Shown here one piece after another: positions 1-10,414 of a stretch of DNA of 64,000 bases; the stretch's first letter is position 1; each line of letters begins with the position of its first letter. Both the position numbers and the translations under genes were made by a program. Source of the stretch: Colletotrichum lupini (lineage: Eukaryota > Ascomycota > Sordariomycetes > Glomerellales > Glomerellaceae); contig NC_064675.1 in assembly GCF_023278565.1 (NCBI RefSeq), forward strand, positions 124,001 through 188,000. Reading direction: 5' to 3'. Below the pieces are notes generated by a model. The model worked only from the letters and a program-made list of their open reading frames with translations. It made no database searches and was not told where the DNA came from.

Positions 1-362
1 CTTTTTTGTCAATATATCTTGACCTATCCGGTTTATTCAAACAAACGAACTTCACTTGACTTCTTTGGGACCTTCCCCCACTCGCCTATCCGTTTCCTCT
101 CTCCTTGACGGATCTGCAAAAGGCCGACTTCGTTGTTGCGAGCTTCCGGCTGGGACACCACCTTTCTTCAACCATCAACTTTTTCAAACCTTCGATTCGT
201 TGGCAGCAAGTTTCTGCCTCTTCTTATCAAACCCAGCTTCCAGGACACCGCGAACATCATAACGCGTGAAGATTCTCCACCGAGAGACACAAGAGTTTAC
301 CCTACTTCTGAGAGGTACAACGACGCAACATCGACTGTTCCGAAACGATTTAACGAGCAAAA

Positions 363-1433
363 ATGTCTCCCACGATGCAATTGGCGCCTCACACGGCCAC
401 CTACACTCCCACTTCCGACGCCATGGATCGTCATGAATATGGAATCACCAAGAACCGCAAGGCGGCTTCAACCGGAGGAGGCAGAGCATGGAGCGAGGAT
501 GAGGTATGTTTCACTCGGATAGTCTAGGACTGCTGCGATCCAGAGTCACATGTGAGACCACAATGTCTAACCGTACCACAGGAAGTCTATCTCCTCCAGA
601 CTCGTCTTCAGAAGATGCCTTACAAGCACATCGCCGCTCACCTGAAGAAGACTGAGCTGGCATGTCGCCTTCACTACCATCAGCTTAGCCACGGTAGCAA
701 CCGACGCAAGCAGCGTGCCACCTCGGTCTCTTCTGGCTCTTCCACCACCCACTCACCTGTCATGCAACCGACGATGCCTTCTTCGATCCGAGAGTCGACT
801 CCTCGTTCGGTTTCCCCCCCAGGCAGCTCAACCAGCTACGCCCCTCACTCGCCGGCCCCCATGCAACTTCCCAGCATCATGGGCCACGAGGCTTCTCCCA
901 GGCTCCCCGCCATCCTCCCTAAGCCGGTCTGCATGACACTGCCACCTCCCACCGCCTCCCCCACCCGCGGGTATCCCACACCTCTCCCTGAGCCTCGCAG
1001 CGCGGCTCTCCCCTCCGCCACCTTCCAGTCCATCTCCGGCAGCCTCCCCATTACGCCACCCCTGCGTCTGGAGTGCCCTCTTCCTTCTGCCCAGTCCATC
1101 GTCAGCCATCAACACGTTGACATGAACCGCCTTCAATCCGTCTACACTGCACACCGCGCCTCTTTCTGGGCCGCTGTGGCTAACGACTACGGCCCGGGCG
1201 CAAGCCCCGTTGCTTTGGAGCAGGCATGGCAGAATGGTGCATGCTGCAACCAGCAGCAGGCCAGCACACCCATCACACCCACTTCCAGCCCCGACAATCT
1301 GGATCGCGATAGCTACGAAAGACCCCAAGACAAGACTCGCATCTCTGCCATTCTTGGCATTGACGCCAACCCTCGCTCTCCCCGTGAGCGTGAGTTGGTG
1401 AGACGCATGGAGGAATCAAGAGTCGGCGCCTAA
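363..1433 (+). CDS. Myb/SANT-like DNA-binding protein, 2 exons, 330 aa
   Basis: Exons are 363-503 and 582-1433; the 78-nt intron (GTATGT...CACAG) splits the DNA-binding region in phase 0. The start at 363 is chosen because it has an A-rich context (GCAAAAATGTCTCC) and opens the frame that splices cleanly into exon 2. Residues about 41-93 form a compact Myb/SANT-like helix bundle: WSEDEE, then MPYKHIAAHLKKTELACRLH, then a basic tail (NRRKQR). The spacing of W, the hydrophobic residues and the CRLHYH segment fits a single-repeat Myb-type domain. The rest, about 95-330, is rich in Pro and Ser, low in complexity and probably disordered; the C-terminus (SPRERELVRRMEES) is a short predicted helix. 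The family role would be nuclear sequence-specific DNA binding; the target is unknown. I do not recognise a named orthologue. Confidence 0.85.
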
Positions 1434-2750
1434 GAAACTCGGCACCGAACAAGACAACACTTTGATTCTACCAGTGTATTACTTTACAACTTTGGAGTGT
1501 CTGATTCTTGCTTGAGTTTTTGCGTCTTCCGCCGTGCAACAAGAAGACTACAGCATCAAGCCGCAGTTTTGTTCTTCGCTTCCGTTGGCTTCTCCCTTAT
1601 GGGAAATTTGGTTTCATTGTCTTTTTTGGTTAGGGCTTTTCGGCAAACCGTGTGTCCCATCTTCATCGTACACGAACAAATACGACTAAGGTGGCTGCGA
1701 ACTGTTGGGGCGAAATCCGGCGCAGGCAGGGGCGGGGGTTTTGCTCGGGAGGGGAAAGGTGCCCTTTCTTCCATTTCTTCATTTCATCTTCTATCTTTTT
1801 GAGGGAAAAAACGACGCCATCACCGAGGCATGCGAAGGGGATTGGATGCTAGATCCCTGAAATAGGGTGGTTGGGCACGACTGGCAGTGCAGAGGAGGAC
1901 ATTTACAACATTTCTTTCATCTTCTTGGGAAGGCATCTTTTCCACCCTTTGCAGAAATGAAGCGATGACTACGAACCACAAACACATCCCAACCGTGGGG
2001 TTATTCCGAAACAACTTGTTACGGCAGTTTTTTGTACACTAGAGCGGCCCTTGGGGTCCTGCGGGATTCATGCAGACGATGATTGCGCTGGCTTTATTTT
2101 GCTTTTTTTTTCTTCTTCAAAACGGCGAATCGAGAAATCAGAGTTTTGAGAAATCTTGTTTTTCCTGCAGTGATTCTTAGTGACCTCGTCCTTTGGTTCT
2201 GAGTAGTGGTGTCATGACAGCTGCAAGGGAGACAAAGAAGCAATACGATGAGAGGACCGCGGATGCATCTGTCCAAGCGTGATGTGTTTGGACATTGTGG
2301 GAATCACTTCAATACTGATACGATGTCTCTCTCAATCCTTGTCCAGATTAGGGTAACAAGTCGTCGATTGATGGAAAGTTATTGACGTTTGTCTGACAAG
2401 TGCTTTGACGATCCAAGCTACAGTTTCCAATTACCGATTCCAGACCAGCGCTTCGAAGATAACGCCCATACATACGTGATCAAACCGTCGCTAGCGTCAT
2501 GTAAGAGCGATGCAAGATGCAGAAGAGGAGCTACCATCGGCAATTGTTCCCTCACGGCAAGGTGAAGTGTCCCGTCCCCGTAGGTGTTGTTGACAGTAAG
2601 GTAGATAATTTACGGCACTCTCTATCCGTACCTTGGACGAAAATTACTTACCTTTCTCACGTTGCGTAAGAGTTGGAAATAGCAACAGGGCCGCGAATTG
2701 TCACGGGTACGTACACATGGCTGGCCTTGCCTTCCGCACATTCTTTTCTG

Positions 2751-2776
2751 AAGTTGAAGTTGAGGTTGAGATTGAG
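2751..2776 (+). repeat. Hexamer repeat, degenerate (AAGTTG)n
   Basis: Four imperfect copies of AAGTTG/AGGTTG/AGATTG in tandem, in the intergenic region. Simple-sequence repeat with no coding context. Confidence 0.7.
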
Positions 2777-4190
2777 GTACGTATTGGCGCGGTCGGAGTT
2801 TCCCTTCACACCCTCCCGATCCTCCCAACCCTCATCCTCCTCCACCTCCTCCTTGTCTTTGGTACACCAATACGTGACTACTTCGCTTCGACCACCCACC
2901 TACCTTGTTACCTTATCACCACTCAGCCCAAACGTCCAAAGATCCCAAGGTTTCGTCGGTCCGCCTTGATCAGCAAAGCTCTGCTTTTTTGACACCCTCC
3001 GAAACCTTCTTTCCTCCCAACTCTTGAAGCATAAATGGTTTTGGCCTTGTTGGAACAGACGCCAGCCAAGCATGGTCCCTGGACATGTTTCTCACACCCC
3101 CAGCAGAAGCGAGCAACGCAGAGCACGGCATGGCTTGGCTCAAGAGAGAGACCGGACGGACGAAGAAGGACGGTGCGGATGAGGGGAGAGGGGGTGAAGA
3201 AGGAGAAGGCTTCGTAATGAGCTGCGCCATCCGTCTGGATTTCGAAACAAGCAGAGGTGAGCGGATAGCTCGGACGAAAAAGAGAGAAAGGTTGGCCCCT
3301 CCTCTTGAGTCTCGACGAACGCCCTTCCATTGCTGTTCTCTCTGCCTTCCAACACTGGGGCACGCATTGAAACGAGCCAGAGTAAAAGCATGACTTCATA
3401 AGTGCATCGCCAGCGTTCCCTCACCCTCGCCGATCCAAACGCAGAGTCAAACAGAGTGTCATCCCATCCCACTGGTGAGAGGCGCCAGGGAGATGCCCCC
3501 CTCTCACCGTCCAGTGTCCGAACTTTCGCAACACGACAGGGCCTTGGCACGATTGCTGTTTCTCTAATCGAAACCCTACTAGAGCAGACGACCACGTCCC
3601 TCTCGATTGATTTCGAGACTCGCGGCTGGTGGCTGGCTGGTGGTGGTGTAATGGTCGGTATTGCATGCATATGAGCACACACACTCGTTCATACACGCAC
3701 ACTTACGATTTACATGCACACTACATACAGCAAGTGTAGCAACGGGCGGGGGAAAAGATTCAAGACGTTGCAGCGCTCTCCACGCTCAGACAGACAAACA
3801 ATCGACCGCTCAAGCCTGGGATGCGGGGAGGGTTTGCCGGAGGACCCCCACTGGCGGAGACTACGTCAACCACGATCATCTTCAAATGTTCTCGTGCTAA
3901 GATGTCCCGAATGCCTCGATCTCCGAACCGCGAGCCGGCTGAGCCCCGCCTCCGGGAGTCGGCCTAGTCCAAGTCTCAGCAGATCTCTCGCCCTGAAGAT
4001 CGTTCGACGTCTTGAGCCAAGATAGGATTATTGTTATAGCAACATCTCCTTTGAGCAGCATGTCACACGGGTGACCAGCGTGGGGATAGACCGACAATTC
4101 TCAAGCCTGTTCTGTATGCTATGGACATATGGACAGATCCGATTCTGACTGTACTGTCCGTCCACGCTGCGGATCGGCTTGAGCTCATCT

Positions 4191-4217
4191 CGCCGGCGCC
4201 GGCACCGGCACCGGCAT
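4191..4217 (+). repeat. GC-rich hexamer repeat (CCGGCA)n
   Basis: Tandem CCGGCG/CCGGCA units in an otherwise unremarkable intergenic stretch. Simple-sequence repeat only. Confidence 0.7.
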
Positions 4218-5529
4218 TGAGACTCCACCCATTGAATCCCGTCTTGTACGACAAATACGACTACTTTGATTGGAAAGTACGTTAGGTGGGGGACAGCCCG
4301 ATTTCCCATACCACGAGTGAGAACATGCAGACTGTACGCCGCCATCAAAAGGTGGCACCATGCCTCACTTGGACACCACCACCTACAGACCAAGTCCAAT
4401 AACCAGTCAAGATAAATGCATTGGGCATCCCATCAACGCTAATGGAGCTAACGACACAGGACTGTGATGAGATTCACGAGAAAGCGTGGACAAATCCGGG
4501 AGCAGCCAGAAGCTCCTGCGTGTCCCACGGACTGGCGCCATCCAAACGCCCAACTGGCCGACCTCTCACTCATCATACTTTGACGCTTTGTACGCACCTT
4601 CACTCAGCTGCAGCAATAGCCAGTTGTGAGGCGTGGGGGACATGCCTTTCATCGGAGAGAATGCCGTTGGTGACGATGCTTCTTCTTGGAACTGGAACTT
4701 ATTGACGTCTCCCCTTCTCACTTCTCAGTTGGCTCCTGGAATTAGCTAGCTCTTGGAAAGCTGGTCCGGCATCGTTCAACTCCATCGCAATTCATTTTCC
4801 GACAATCCCGTCATTCGTCAATGGGTCAATTCCATCGCATTTACCCCTCTTCAACAGGTCCCATCCCGTCTTATTCACCCGCAAAGTCAATTGAGTGTTG
4901 CTCCACTCCTACCGCGGACTATGCCCCGATTCCCCTCCGGCGCGGCTGGGATCACCCGACCGAAAGCTGCGAGCCGCTTCGTCTCCGTCGGCAGCCCTCC
5001 CAATAAGATCGCTCGCATTAAGCAGCAATGGATTCAATGGTGTCCCGAGCGGATCCGTCCCCGAGGTTTCTAGTGGAGTGCTTCACGACGTCCCTGCCGG
5101 TAGCCTATTGAGGAACAGGAAGAAAGCAACGAGCTCTGTTGGCTTTCCCCGCGCCCTTCCCACTCTGCCCGCATTGTGAACCTTGGCTGCCGTTGTCGCT
5201 GCCAGTAGCTTTGCTCTCGCGCTTGAGCTACCTACTAGTAGTATGTACACAGAACACAAGTTGTGTGGTGGGTGAAACAAAGTTCAAAAAGATGTTGCCG
5301 CCCCCCAGTCGCCCTTTTTCCTTCCCCGCGTCTACTGCTGCTCGTTGAACTATTTTCTCCTTTTCATGATATTTCGTTGACACTTCTCTTCTTGCTCTGT
5401 CACCAACTCGGTACATTGGAAAACCTTGGCTCTCCCGACCCTCGAACTCAAACGGGCCAACGCGAATTGACGCAGTTATCTTCTTCCACCGAACCGGACA
5501 CCTATTTACGCTACCCAAAAGCCTTCATA

Positions 5530-7710
5530 ATGAGCGCAGACCAAGCAGGCCGCGTCCCAGGCGACGCTGAAGAGACCAGCTACAAGGACAGCCACGATTA
5601 CATCCAGTTCAAGGAGCACCCCATTGAAGGACAACTCAACCGTTGGTCGCACACAATCACGAGGGAACATGACTTTCCCGGCGCACAGGTACGCAAAACA
5701 TTCGGCGAATTCAGCACCGCCGTCACTTGTGTCACAGCAAAGTTGGGGAATGCGGGGTTGTGGCCGGAGATGCGGGGTGTCACCGCGGGGTTGACGAAAC
5801 TATTCAGAACCTGGAAGCTCACGATGTTGTAGGCCATGCTGTACGGCGCTGGCGTGCCGAACAAGGAGATGATGAAGAAGGCGCCGCATGTTGGTATTGC
5901 AACAGTGTGGTGGGAGGGCAATCCTTGCAAGTATGTCTCCTCCTTTAAAATTTAAAGCGTTTGTTGGGAGTGGCTTCGACTAACATGGTACTACAGCACG
6001 CATCGTAAGAAGACCCCTAGCTCAGAGAACGACTCATAGAGATGAATATGAACGCTGACAGGGGACCAGTGCTCGATTTCGGCAAGATTGTGAAAAAGGC
6101 TGTTGAGAAGCAGGGCATGCTCGGCTGGCAGTTCAACACCGTCGGCGTGTCAGACGCCATCACCATGGGAGGAGAAGGTAAGTTATCCTATCCTTGACTG
6201 CAGTTTGTATACGACAAGCACTGACTTGACGCTTTCAGGCATGCGCTTCTCCCTCCAGACTCGCGAAATCATTGCCGATAGTATCGAATCGGTGACTTGC
6301 GCACAGCACCACGACGCCAACATCTCTATTCCGGGTTGCGATAAGAACATGCCGGGTACGATCATGGCCGCCGCGCGTCACAACCGTCCCTTTATCATGA
6401 TTTACGGCGGTACCATCATGAAGGGTCACTCGGACCTTCTGGAGAAGCCCATCAACATCAGCACTTGCTACGAGGCTCGCGGTGCTTTCACATACGACCG
6501 CCTCCACGCAAAGACCAACCCCGGCTCGGAAGGCCGCACCCCGTCCGACGTCCTCGACGATATTGAGCAGCACGCTTGCCCCGGCGCCGGTGCTTGCGGA
6601 GGTATGTACACGGCAAACACCATGGCGACTGCGATTGAGGCAATGGGTCTGTCTCTCCCTGGATCTTCATCATACCCGGCTCTGTCCCCGGAAAAGGCCC
6701 GCGAGTGCGAGCGCGCCGCTACCACTATCAAGATCACCATGGAGAAGGACCTCCGCCCTCGCAAGCTTATGACCCGAGCCGCCTTTGAGAACGCTCTAGT
6801 GCTCACCATGATCCTCGGCGGTTCCACCAACGGCGTCCTTCACTTCCTCGCCATGGCCAACACGGCCGATGTGCCCCTGACGATCGACGACATCGACCGC
6901 ACCAGCAACCGTATTCCCTTCCTCGCCGACCTTGCCCCGTCAGGAAAGTACTACATGGAGGATCTCTACAAAGTAGGCGGCACGCCCTCCGTTCTAAAGA
7001 TGCTCGTCGCAGCCAACCTCATCGATGGCTCCATCATGACGGTGACGGGCCGCACCCTCGCCGAAAACGTCGCAGACTGGCCCTCCCTCGACCCGAACCA
7101 GAAGATCATTCGTCCGCTCTCGAATCCGATCAAAGCGACGGGCCACATCCGCATCCTCCGCGGAAACCTCGCTCCCGAAGGCGCTGTCGCCAAAATCACC
7201 GGCAAGGAAGGCCTCACCTTCACGGGCAAGGCCCGCGTCTTCGACAAGGAGCACGAGCTCGACGTTGCGCTGTCGGCGGGCTCTATCCGCCGAGAGGACG
7301 GCAACCTCGTTCTCATTGTCCGGTACGAGGGTCCCAAAGGCGGACCAGGCATGCCGGAGCAGCTCCGCGCCAGCGCGGCGATCATGGGTGCCGGGCTGGA
7401 TAACGTGGCGCTCGTGACGGATGGAAGGTACAGCGGTGCGTCCCACGGCTTCATCATCGGCCACGTCTGTCCCGAGGCGGCGGTCGGCGGGCCGCTTGCG
7501 CTTGTGAAGAACGGAGATACGGTTACCATCAACGGTGAGACGAATCGCATCGACGCTGTTGATGTTGACGAGGCTGAGATGGAGAGGCGGAAGAAGGAGT
7601 GGAAGGCTCCCTTGCCGCATGTGAGGAGAGGTGCTTTGGGCAAGTATGCGAGGTTGGTGGGTGATGCCAGTCATGGAGCCGTCACGGACGCGGCGGATCC
7701 GTCGTGGTAG
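5530..7710 (+). CDS. ILV3: Dihydroxy-acid dehydratase (IlvD/Edd family), 5 exons, 614 aa
   Basis: Catalyses dehydration of 2,3-dihydroxy-acids to 2-keto acids in valine, isoleucine and leucine synthesis. Exons: 5530-5688, 5833-5930, 5997-6004 (8 nt), 6070-6177, 6239-7710; all junctions are GT...AG and the phases add up to one frame. The Fe-S ligand cysteines expected for the family are present: C85 (GNPCNTH), C158 (PGCDKNMPG) and C244 ([12 protein letters not shown]). The catalytic serine is S513 in [10 protein letters not shown]. Length matches the family. The N-terminus ([17 protein letters not shown]) is acidic and has no amphipathic Arg-rich presequence, so this may be an extra-mitochondrial paralogue rather than the housekeeping mitochondrial enzyme; filamentous fungi commonly carry several IlvD proteins. 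The symbol names the family; the paralogue is not resolved. The gene is convergent with the GT15 gene downstream. Confidence 0.95.
5997..6004 (+). other. 8-nt internal microexon of the dehydratase gene
   Basis: The flanking introns are 5931-5996 (GTATGT...CTAAC...CTACAG, 66 nt) and 6005-6069 (GTAAGA...GCTGAC...GACCAG, 65 nt), both with good branch-point-like sequences. The eight bases supply the last base of Asn, then Thr and His, and the first base of Leu, completing the GNPCNTHLLDFGK sequence that surrounds the first iron-sulphur cysteine. Skipping it would shift the frame. Confidence 0.85.
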
Positions 7711-8687
7711 ATACGTGTAGACATGTCTTGATATAGACTTGTAATTCAGTATAATTTGGGAACCACTTCTTCAGTGTTCGGTCAGTGGACAGTCCTTACC
7801 CGGACGTAGAAGTCCTAGGATACCGCCGCTAGCAACCCGGCTTTCTCATTGAGGGCACTGATAATGTTTGTTTTGTACCTGGTTATGCTAGACTAGCAAG
7901 AATCTCCTGAACCTGGCTTCATATCATTATTCTTTCAATAAGTCGCCAGTAGCAAGTTTCAACTACGACCTTGAACCAACCTACCTGGAATCTCTAGTAT
8001 CTACAAACTTCTCTGTCACAAGGTAGGCATCGCAGCATGGGGCCACTCATGTTTGGTAAATCACACGTATACCATTGGCACAGGAAAGGCTGGGGCTTTC
8101 CAGCATGCGCTTCTAACTTTGAAAGCTCTCCCGAGAACAGACGTCGATATTTCGTTGTTTATGCGTCTTATACAGCTTGGTATCCTTGCGCGCGCGCGGT
8201 GAAAGGGGCTTATCCAGCACCCTTGTTCTTCCTGCACTATGTCTCCCCTTCTCGCTCACTATCGAGCTTGCCACTTCTCCTGCTCTCCTCTACTTTCGAC
8301 AACTTGAAAAAAGACTTGCGCAGCTCTGGGAATAACCTGAGCCAACCGTTTCTGTAGCTTTCCACCTCTCTATTTCATGCGTCGCGATTCCTTGTGGTGT
8401 TTGATGAAAAGGAAAAAAAAAAGAGAAAACGATTATGGACAGTGGCCGAAAGCTTTGAAACCCTTAACTCCCAAAGAACTCGAGCAAGACCTGTAATGGC
8501 AATGCCATTACACCCATGCGTGCCAACATTAATGAGACACCCTTCTGTGAAGACAAAGAGTCTGACGTCTCCGCTTCATCAATATACAATTCCTTTTTAT
8601 GTCGTTTCCTCCGTGACTGGTGCCAGCGCTCGTATGCTGGCTATGGCTCGTGACATCGTATACGTATGCGATGCATTGTCGTTGCAT
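7711..8687. other. Intergenic region between convergent genes
   Basis: About 980 bp between the stop of the dehydratase gene and the stop of the GT15 gene. It must contain both 3' untranslated regions. No supported gene seen. Confidence 0.6.
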
Positions 8688-10414
8688 TTACGGGCTGGCC
8701 CATCCACCGGCAACATCGACCCATTCAGCAAGGCACGATCCCTCCTTGCCCTCGACGTCTACAATGTCTGTGTCGCATCGGCATCTGCATCCGACACCGT
8801 TCTCCTTCTCAGCGTCCCAGTTTTCCCAGTACTTGTCTTCCTCGATGCGCTTCTTTTCGTCAAGAGTTGTCGTCTCGAGGTAGGGCTGTCTAGGCAGCTG
8901 TCGGGCCGGCGCATTGGCGGGGCAGTGCTGGATAGTGGTGTGTCGGTATCCAAAGTCACGGAAGTAGTGGATGTCGCGAGGGGAGAGGAGGGCGCCGGCT
9001 GCCAAGGAGTGGATGGGGGCATCACCCCACTGTCCAGTGTTAGCTTAGTTTCTCATAGTTCTGCATCCTGCGGACTTACGCGTTCCATCCAGAAGCCTCC
9101 ACTGCGGTCCATCATCTCGAAGAACTCTTCGTACTCCTTGCCGCGGAACCAGTCAAGGCTAGCAATTTCGAAATTGGACCAGAAATGACACATGTTGTAC
9201 GACTCGCCTTCCATAGCCTCGGGATCGATATCGGGCAGGTTGTTGCGGTTGGGGTCGGCACGGAGAACTTCTTCGGGCAGGGGAGACTGGTCGGTGACCG
9301 GCTCTTCCTTCTTCTCGACGGGATCGACGAACATCTCCCACAAGCCCTTGGACTTGAGGCCTTTCAGGCGCTTGTAGGCGGAAGCGTATCTGAAGATGTT
9401 GGGGACAGTCTCGCGGAGTTCCTTGACAGCGATGGTGAAGCCGTAGGTCTTGTTGGCATCGATCATGGCCCAGAAAGGATCACTGTGTGATGGTTAGCGA
9501 CTGAGTTGTTGATCGATTAAAGTAACCAAACATACTAGGTAATGTCGCAGAAGTACTTGATCTCGGGCTCGAGACGCCAGTACCAGTTGTACTTGGCGAG
9601 GAGCTCGTGCTTGTAGAAGAAACTGTGCCGGCGTTAGCATAGAGATAAGAGAACGGTTGTGTCTCTGAACCGTACCCAGAGTAGAATCGGCACATGGCGT
9701 GGTAGCTCTCCAAGCCACCGTACATGACAGCGGCGTCACCCTGCTTCGCGATGCCTTCCTTGGCGACCTTGTGGTCGATCCAGTCAGGGTAACCCCACAT
9801 CTCAGGACCGACCTTGCCAAACTCAACGGGAGCGGAGGTGTAGTTGGTGACAACCTCCTTGAAGGTCTCATTGAAGTCGCCATCGTTCAGGAAGACGTAG
9901 GGGTAGTGGTACCAGCGGTTGAAGTGACGCTCAATGGACTTGATGGATTGAATGACGCCTTCCAACTCCTGGTTGCGGGCCAGAACGACGAATGCACCGT
10001 TAGCCTTGGGTCTGCTCGTATCGGGTTCGAGGCATCCAGTGACGAAGACCTTGTCGTGCTCTTCGCTGATTTTTCTGTGCACAATATCGTTAGGCTTGAT
10101 CAATTGAGAATGAGATCAGGTGCATACCTGATAGCAGGGGGGGCGCCTGCGGGCATCAATATCCTTCCAGGCGAGCTCGGGTGTCTAACGAAGAGCACGA
10201 GGATGAGGATAACGACGATCAAGGGGAAGAGGATGACGACGCCGAGGGGCACCGAGATGCTCGAGTTACCGCGAAGTCGCAGCGGTCTTCTGAAGAAGGC
10301 AAGTCGCGAGGTCAATCTGTTCTGGCGAGCGGCCTTTGTGGCAGGCTTCTCGTCGGCGGTGGGCAGTTGCGGCGACGTCGAGGTCGCCTTTGCGGCTCGT
10401 CTAAAAAGATCCAT
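8688..10414 (-). CDS. GT15 family alpha-1,2-mannosyltransferase (Kre2/Mnt1/Ktr type), 5 exons, 505 aa
   Basis: Transfers mannose from GDP-mannose to O- or N-linked glycans in the Golgi. Exons on the minus strand: 10414-10128, 10074-9676, 9622-9536, 9482-9080, 9029-8688. The first three introns are each exactly 53 nt and the fourth is 50 nt. A short basic cytosolic tail is followed by one membrane anchor at about residues 53-77, giving a type II topology. Family blocks are in order: YPYVFLNDGDF, MWGYPDWID, YWRLEPEIKYFCDI, YNMCHFWSNFEIASLDWFRG and RWGDAPIHS. The Glu-rich EPEI block is the conserved catalytic segment. The C-terminus carries a Cys cluster (GCRCRCDTD) typical of the family, then ends in a tail I cannot align. 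Start chosen at the first in-frame ATG before the anchor. Which Ktr/Mnt paralogue it is cannot be told. Confidence 0.95.

Larger units (their letters stand above)
1434..5529. other. Intergenic stretch, no convincing gene
   Basis: About 4.1 kb. Open frames on both strands (up to 180 codons at 3140-3682) overlap each other, lack splice-consistent extensions and read as low-complexity or Cys/Ser-rich junk. The stretch holds the 3' untranslated region of the Myb-like gene, several short tandem repeats (2751-2776 and 4191-4217), a CA-rich tract around 3676-3712, and a pyrimidine-rich leader before the dehydratase start (about 5310-5420). Confidence 0.6.

Noticed and set aside
2923..3682. Minus-strand frames of 158 and 180 codons
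   Set aside because: They overlap plus-strand frames, are Ser/Arg/Cys-rich without domains, and no neighbouring exons join them.
6966..7674. Two long open frames (225-226 codons) antisense to the dehydratase
   Set aside because: They are shadows of a GC-rich third-position coding strand. The sense frame has all catalytic motifs; the antisense frames have none and no splice-consistent extension.
8394..9188. 264-codon plus-strand frame over the end of the GT15 gene
   Set aside because: It overlaps the conserved minus-strand GT15 exons, has no motif and is low in complexity.
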